Below the pieces are notes generated by a model, which saw only the letters and a list, made by a program, of their open reading frames with translations, searched no databases and had not been told where the DNA came from. Shown piece after piece: positions 59,555-64,000 of a DNA stretch of 64,000 bases; positions within the stretch are counted from its first letter, which is position 1, and each line of letters opens with the position of its first letter. Location of the stretch: positions 81,111 through 145,110 of the forward strand of contig JAVXUO010002232.1 in assembly GCA_033065855.1 (NCBI GenBank). Reading direction: 5' to 3'. This stretch comes from Escallonia rubra. Its lineage: Eukaryota > Streptophyta > Magnoliopsida > Escalloniales > Escalloniaceae. Both the position numbers and the translations under genes were made by a program.

Positions 59555-59731
59555 TTACATATATAAGAAGTAATCATTAAAACATGTGGTTGAACCATCT
59601 TCCTGTGTCGCTGAACCCTCGACTTGTGAATCATAGGCCTTCGTCGATGAACCATCAGTGAGTGAATCTTGGTCTTCAGCCCGTGGTGTATCAGCCTCGG
59701 CATTTAACTGTCGTTGTCGCCGTCCAACCAT
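59555..59731 (-). pseudogene. Candidate first exon of a CACTA second gene (TNPA-like)
   Basis: ATG at 59731 opens 58 codons starting MVGRRQRQLNAEADTPRAED, then acidic and Ser/Thr-rich to a TAA. A basic start followed by an acidic stretch is common at the N-terminus of the second protein of plant CACTA elements, and the position downstream of the transposase gene fits. No family domain is visible, so identity is inferred from context. Confidence 0.3.
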
Positions 59732-60055
59732 GTGAAAAGAGTCTCTGCATGTAGGGCAAGCATTAACTCAAGCACCAACTGAAAAGGTCACATTACGCAT
59801 ATACAATGCATGCGCGTCTCATATATTAACATGAGACATCAAATAAAATTAACTCATTTGGCAAAATTTACATGAGCATAAAAGAAAAGAAACCCTTTGG
59901 CAGTATGCTTCATTGTTACAAAACCGAACGCCTTTTTTCAACAATCATGACATTGATTCAAATAAGCATGCAAAAACATAAAGATCACGAGTCTTAATAA
60001 AAAACACATGCATTTATGAAACACTCGATCACTTATATGTACAGATATAATCCTC

Positions 60056-60230
60056 CTATTCATCTTCATCTTCATCTTCATCTTCTTCTTGATCTTCATC
60101 GTCATCAACATCTTCATCTTCATCTTCATCATCAAAATCCTCATCTAGATCTTCATCTTCATCATCAAAATCACCATCCTCTTCAACATCTTCCTCAGAA
60201 TTGATATTTTCTTCTTCCTTGTCATTAAGA
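60056..60230 (-). repeat. GAT/GAA trinucleotide-rich tract coding an acidic tail
   Basis: CTTCAT/CATCAT repeats on the plus strand translate on the minus strand to near-continuous Asp and Glu. The tract is in frame with the DUF4216 exon across the TGA at 60275, so it was the C-terminus of the transposase before that stop arose. Confidence 0.8.
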
Positions 60231-63200
60231 AAAACACCAATTATTCTCCTGCTACTTGGGTGACCGGACTGCCCTCACCTCTGTCTGTTTGGCACATCCC
60301 TTGGAACAACTAACTCTCCTTCTACGTCATTCCTAAGCCAATTAATGTTGTCTATATCTACCTCTACAGGTTGTGGCAATGGAATTGAGTTCATAAGGGG
60401 CAAATCATTATCAATTTCAGGCTCTGCTTCAGCATTCTCACACAAGTCTCGGGGCTTTGTTCGTACTACAACACGCCAACCATTATCCCTTTCATCATCA
60501 ACGTAAAACACTTGTTCTACCTGAGAGAGAAATACAAATGGATTTGTCTGAAAGCTAAACCTTGTCCTGTTCACAAGCGTGTACCCGTAGCGATCAATCT
60601 TAATCCCTCTATCGCGTGATTTAACATCGTACCATTTGCACTTAAACAACACCACCTTGCCAACCCCATAGTAATCTAACTCTAATATGCTTTCAAGAAT
60701 ACCAAAGTATTCCAAAAGTTGATCTACTGGATTCGTGTCTTTGGACGAGGAATATCCACGGGTCATTACAGTCACAAAAATGCCGTTGTTTTGAGTTTTA
60801 CGTTGCATCTCAAGGCTTTCCGTATGAAATCGGTACACATTAACTAAGTAGCCCTTCCCTGTCTTGCATATATCATTTGGACCCCGTGCCAGGGCTTTAA
60901 GTTCTTTGGAGGCCCCATCTGCTGTGGATTTAATCTGCGATTACAAAGATATTCAGGTTAGGAAATCACATTATGATACATATATGTTTGCATATGGATA
61001 TATATATATCTGTGTGTGATATGAATTAGATATGCTAAATCCTCACGTAATCACTAAACCACAACGGAAACTCTTTCTTTTGTGTTGTATCAACATCCCA
61101 CTGCATCATTCTTTTACGCTTTCTCATCCTTAGTTCACTAGTGTCTCTCCAAATCTTGCAACATGCACCCATCAACAAAGGGCAATGATATAGATTGTAG
61201 ATCGTTATGAGACATAATTAAACAACACGTATGACCCCATTCTTACTTGATGTACTTCTCAACCTCATCACAGTTGGATAACACATACTGATGAGCCATC
61301 TCTTTATCCTTACAATCAATTGGAATATGCAAAGGAGTCCCTAGAAAGCGACCTCTTTGTTCAAATACAGATAAGCCTGCCCTTTGTACAATGTATCCAT
61401 CGTTGTTTCTTCCAACTCGGTTCCAAGAATCATCAACATCTCTTAAGTATCTTGAGAAAAATATAAGGCACTGTTATGCAATATAGCCTTCTGCAATTGA
61501 CCCTTCAGGATAACTTCCATCTAATGTATCCTTTAATCTTGTACATATACCTATATATATCGCAACAAAACATATTACCCCACAAATATCTACAACTGTA
61601 TAAAAGAAACACTAGTAAAATAATCATATATAACCTAAAATCCAAACCTTTCAAAAGGGAACATTTGACGATATTTCACTGGACCAGCAAGCCTAGCTTC
61701 TTTAGCTAAGTGAATCGGTAAATGCACCATTATATCAAAAAAGGATGGAGGAAATATCATCTCAAGATGACACATAATTTCTGCAATCTTGTTGTTCAAC
61801 CGCTCAAAGTCTTCTACTCGGTAATTTGTCAAGCGCAGATCTCTAAAGTAATGGCACATATCAATAATAGCAGAGCATACATGTGGCGTAAGTTACCCTC
61901 TAATTGCTAGTGGAAGTAGTTGTTGCATCAATATGTGACAATCATGGCTTTTCAACCCCAAGATCTTACGCTCTTTGACATTGACGCATCTAGATATATT
62001 TGCCGAATAACCATCCGGAACCTTTACATTCTTCAACACTTCAAGAACTTTGGTTTTCTCATCCTTTGACATGGTAAAGCATGCAGCAGGCAATTCGTAT
62101 CGATCCCCCGACATGCCAAATGGTCTAGGATGTAATTCTGCCCTAATATTCCTATCTTGCAAGTCAAGTCGAGATTTAAGATTATCCTTTGTCTTCCCCT
62201 TCAGACCTAATAATGTTCCCATGAGGCTATCACAAATGTTTTTCTCAATATGCATTACGTCTAAATTATGGCGATAGAGAAGGGTCTTCCAATATGACAA
62301 TTCAAAGAAAATACTTTTTTTCCTCCAATTATGCGTGGCAGCTTTGGGGACGGTGTGTTTAGTTTTCTTCCCAAAAGTGACATCAATGTCTTTTATCATT
62401 TCAGCTACATCAAAACCAGAAGGTACGACATGAGCTTCCCTGAACTCACATTCTCCATTGAAACTTCGTTTATCGCGTCTAAATTTATGATCAAACTCTA
62501 GAAAAGAACGATGTGCATTGTAACATTGCTTACCACGTATTCGTTCCGAGCACGTACTTCCCAGACAAGCTGGACACGCTAACTTACCTTTGGTGCTCCA
62601 TCCAAAAATCATGGCCAATGCTGGAAAGTCACTAATGGTCCATAAAACTGCTGCACGCATTGTGAATGTAGTCTTGGTAGCAGCATCATATGTTTCAACC
62701 CCAGCAAACAAGGCCTGAAGCTCCTCAATCAATGGTCTTAAATAAACATCAATTATATTCCCCGGGAAAGTCGGTCCAGGTATCAACAATGGCATAATCA
62801 TATTACACTGCTTCATACACATTGACGGGGGTAAGTTGTAAACAACCATAGTCACCGGCCATATACTATGATTCAAGCCATGGGTGAAAGGATCCATACC
62901 GTCAGTTGACAAACCAAGCCTAATGTTGCGAGGGTCAGAAGCGAATGATGGGTGCATTTCATCGAAGTATTTCCAAGCCAAAGAGTCGGCAGGATGGCGA
63001 TTTACCCCGTCTTTTCGTCGGTTTCTATCATGCCCTACCATATCAATTGCTATTTCGGGTGACATGTACATCCTTTGTAAAGCTTGAGTTAATGAAAAGT
63101 GCCGCAACTGTTTAACGGCAACTTTATGACGTTTTGACTTAGAGGTTTGAACTACACTCATGTCATCTGGCTTGCCTTGTACCGTCTTCCACCTTGGTTC

Positions 63201-63914
63201 CTTACAAACTGAACAAGATCTCTTCTTGTTGTTCTCCTTCTAATATAACATGCAATCGTTTGGGCACACATCAATCTTTTCATAACTAAACCCCAACTCT
63301 CCGATCAATTTTCATGTTTCATAATAGTTGGCTGGCAGTTGCTCTCTGGCAGGAATTATCACTCTTAATTTGTCTATCAACGTGTCAAATGACTTGTCAC
63401 TCCACTTACTAGTACACTTCAAATTAAAAAGCCAAACAATGAAAGATAACTTAGTTTCTGACTTGCATCCTGAATACAATTCTTGGTTCGCTTCATTCAT
63501 ATACTTATCAAATTTTGCAGCCTTGGTGCAAGGATCATCTTGAAGTTGATTTCTAAGAACGTCATTAACAAGTTCAGGCATTCTATCGACTTCAACTTCG
63601 TGTACATGATCCCTGTTCTCAACATCATTCAAAAGCGTGTTGCCTTCACCTTGAACCTCGCCGTGATTAACCTCACCATGATCTGTCCATATTCTATAGT
63701 GATTTGCAAATCCTCTCATAACTAAATGTTCTTCGACTGTCTCCCGTTTCTGGAATAAACCATTGACACACCTTGTACAAGGACACAAAATCTCTCCTGA
63801 AGAAGTACCCACGTTACGGAATTCGAAATCAAGAAATCTATTAACACCTTGATGATAAGCTTGTGAGGCCCTTGGCAAGTTAAGCCATTCCTTGTCCATA
63901 TTAGGTCCCTTCAT
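60056..63914 (-). pseudogene. TNP2-type (TNPD-like) CACTA transposase, disrupted
   Basis: Minus-strand order: a transposase-associated N-terminal domain (from 63914, DKEWLNLPRASQAY and ILCPCTRCVN), then VCKEPRWK, the TNP2 core (63161-61893, DGMDPF, PGPTFPGNIIDVYLRPLIEE, HNLDVMHIEKN), DUF4218 (61859-61640, IFPPSFFDIMVHLPIHLA and FPFERF), short exons near 61450-61250 and 61190-61050 (EFPLWFSDYV), then DUF4216 (60934-60278) and an acidic tail of Asp/Glu runs (60274-60056). The live enzyme binds the element's ends and excises it. In-frame stops lie at 63312-63314 (TGA), 63240-63242 (TAG, where the family has Trp in LYWK), 61893-61895 (TAA) and 60275-60277 (TGA before the acidic tail). Splice sites look intact (AAAG|GTTTGG, TAC|GTGAGG, GCAG|ATTAAA). 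The copy has decayed mainly by point mutation. Confidence 0.9.
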
Positions 63915-64000
63915 GTAAGTAATAAATTAGCTGCAGCGTAATCATTATCTATGTGAATAAAGGAAAACATAAGTTACCTGTACAAGGTAATAGATATACC

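Larger units (their letters stand above)
57255..64000 (-). mobile_element. CACTA transposon, family 3, autonomous type, cut by the window edge
   Basis: The left terminus CACTACAAGAAAACCAGC at 57255 is canonical. The first 520 bases are a dense array of CCTACGGTA...TACCGTAGG motifs. A TNP2-type transposase gene (60056-63914) and possible pieces of a second gene (58206-59731) read on the minus strand, so the element's 5' end lies beyond 64000. The transposase is broken by at least four stops, so this copy is probably no longer autonomous. Confidence 0.92.

Noticed and set aside
59938-60204. Met/Lys-rich and His-rich proteins from the trinucleotide tract
   Set aside because: Wrong frames of the GAT/GAA tract. 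The frame that continues the transposase gives an Asp/Glu tail instead.
1-64000. A novel defence, biosynthetic or regulatory gene system
   Set aside because: After assigning the mobile elements and the receptor kinase, no remaining cluster of coding regions supports such a system. The most unusual biology here is the remodelled receptor gene and the nested element history.

Overview
This window is nuclear DNA of a flowering plant, most likely a eudicot. It is AT-rich and gene-poor. It is built mostly of nested transposable elements around one plausible intact gene, a leucine-rich-repeat receptor kinase of the Xa21/EFR type (LRR-XII). I see no rRNA, tRNA, CRISPR array or prokaryotic operon. 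The species cannot be named from the sequence alone.

Layout. Positions 1-26392 (block A) and 41050-54096 (block B) are two copies of one segment in the same orientation. Each copy reads left to right: a non-autonomous 7.8 kb CACTA transposon (family 1), a retrotransposon scrap with a primer-binding site, a 1.26 kb Helitron, a scrap beginning like a chromovirus LTR, and an LTR-like sequence beginning TGTTGG. Family 1 itself contains a solo LTR and a short LINE-derived retroposon. Block A carries two later insertions absent from B: a 7.1 kb CACTA element (family 2) holding subtilase gene pieces, inside the Helitron, and a 6.0 kb LINE. Both have target-site duplications, and block B supplies the exact empty sites. 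Block B has lost 268 bases that A keeps.

Between the blocks lie the receptor kinase gene (minus strand, 26676-32523) and a degraded Helitron of the autonomous type (33060 to about 40261, minus strand, with Rep-helicase and RPA-like remnants). The kinase reads open for 977 codons if two introns are removed. The second intron is the usual one in the kinase domain. The first is unusual: it contains a MULE-like element inserted into the repeat-coding exon, and splicing it out would rejoin the repeats in frame and in register. The 5' end of the gene is tandemly duplicated, and a third promoter-like fragment lies next to block B.

Right of block B is anonymous AT-rich sequence, then from 57255 to the window edge a third CACTA family with a broken TNP2-type transposase gene on the minus strand.

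How it fits together: the sequence gives a relative history. First came the solo LTR and retroposon inside family 1, and the 1.26 kb Helitron. Then the whole block was duplicated. Then the family-2 CACTA and the LINE landed in copy A. The receptor gene survived with a remodelled ectodomain.
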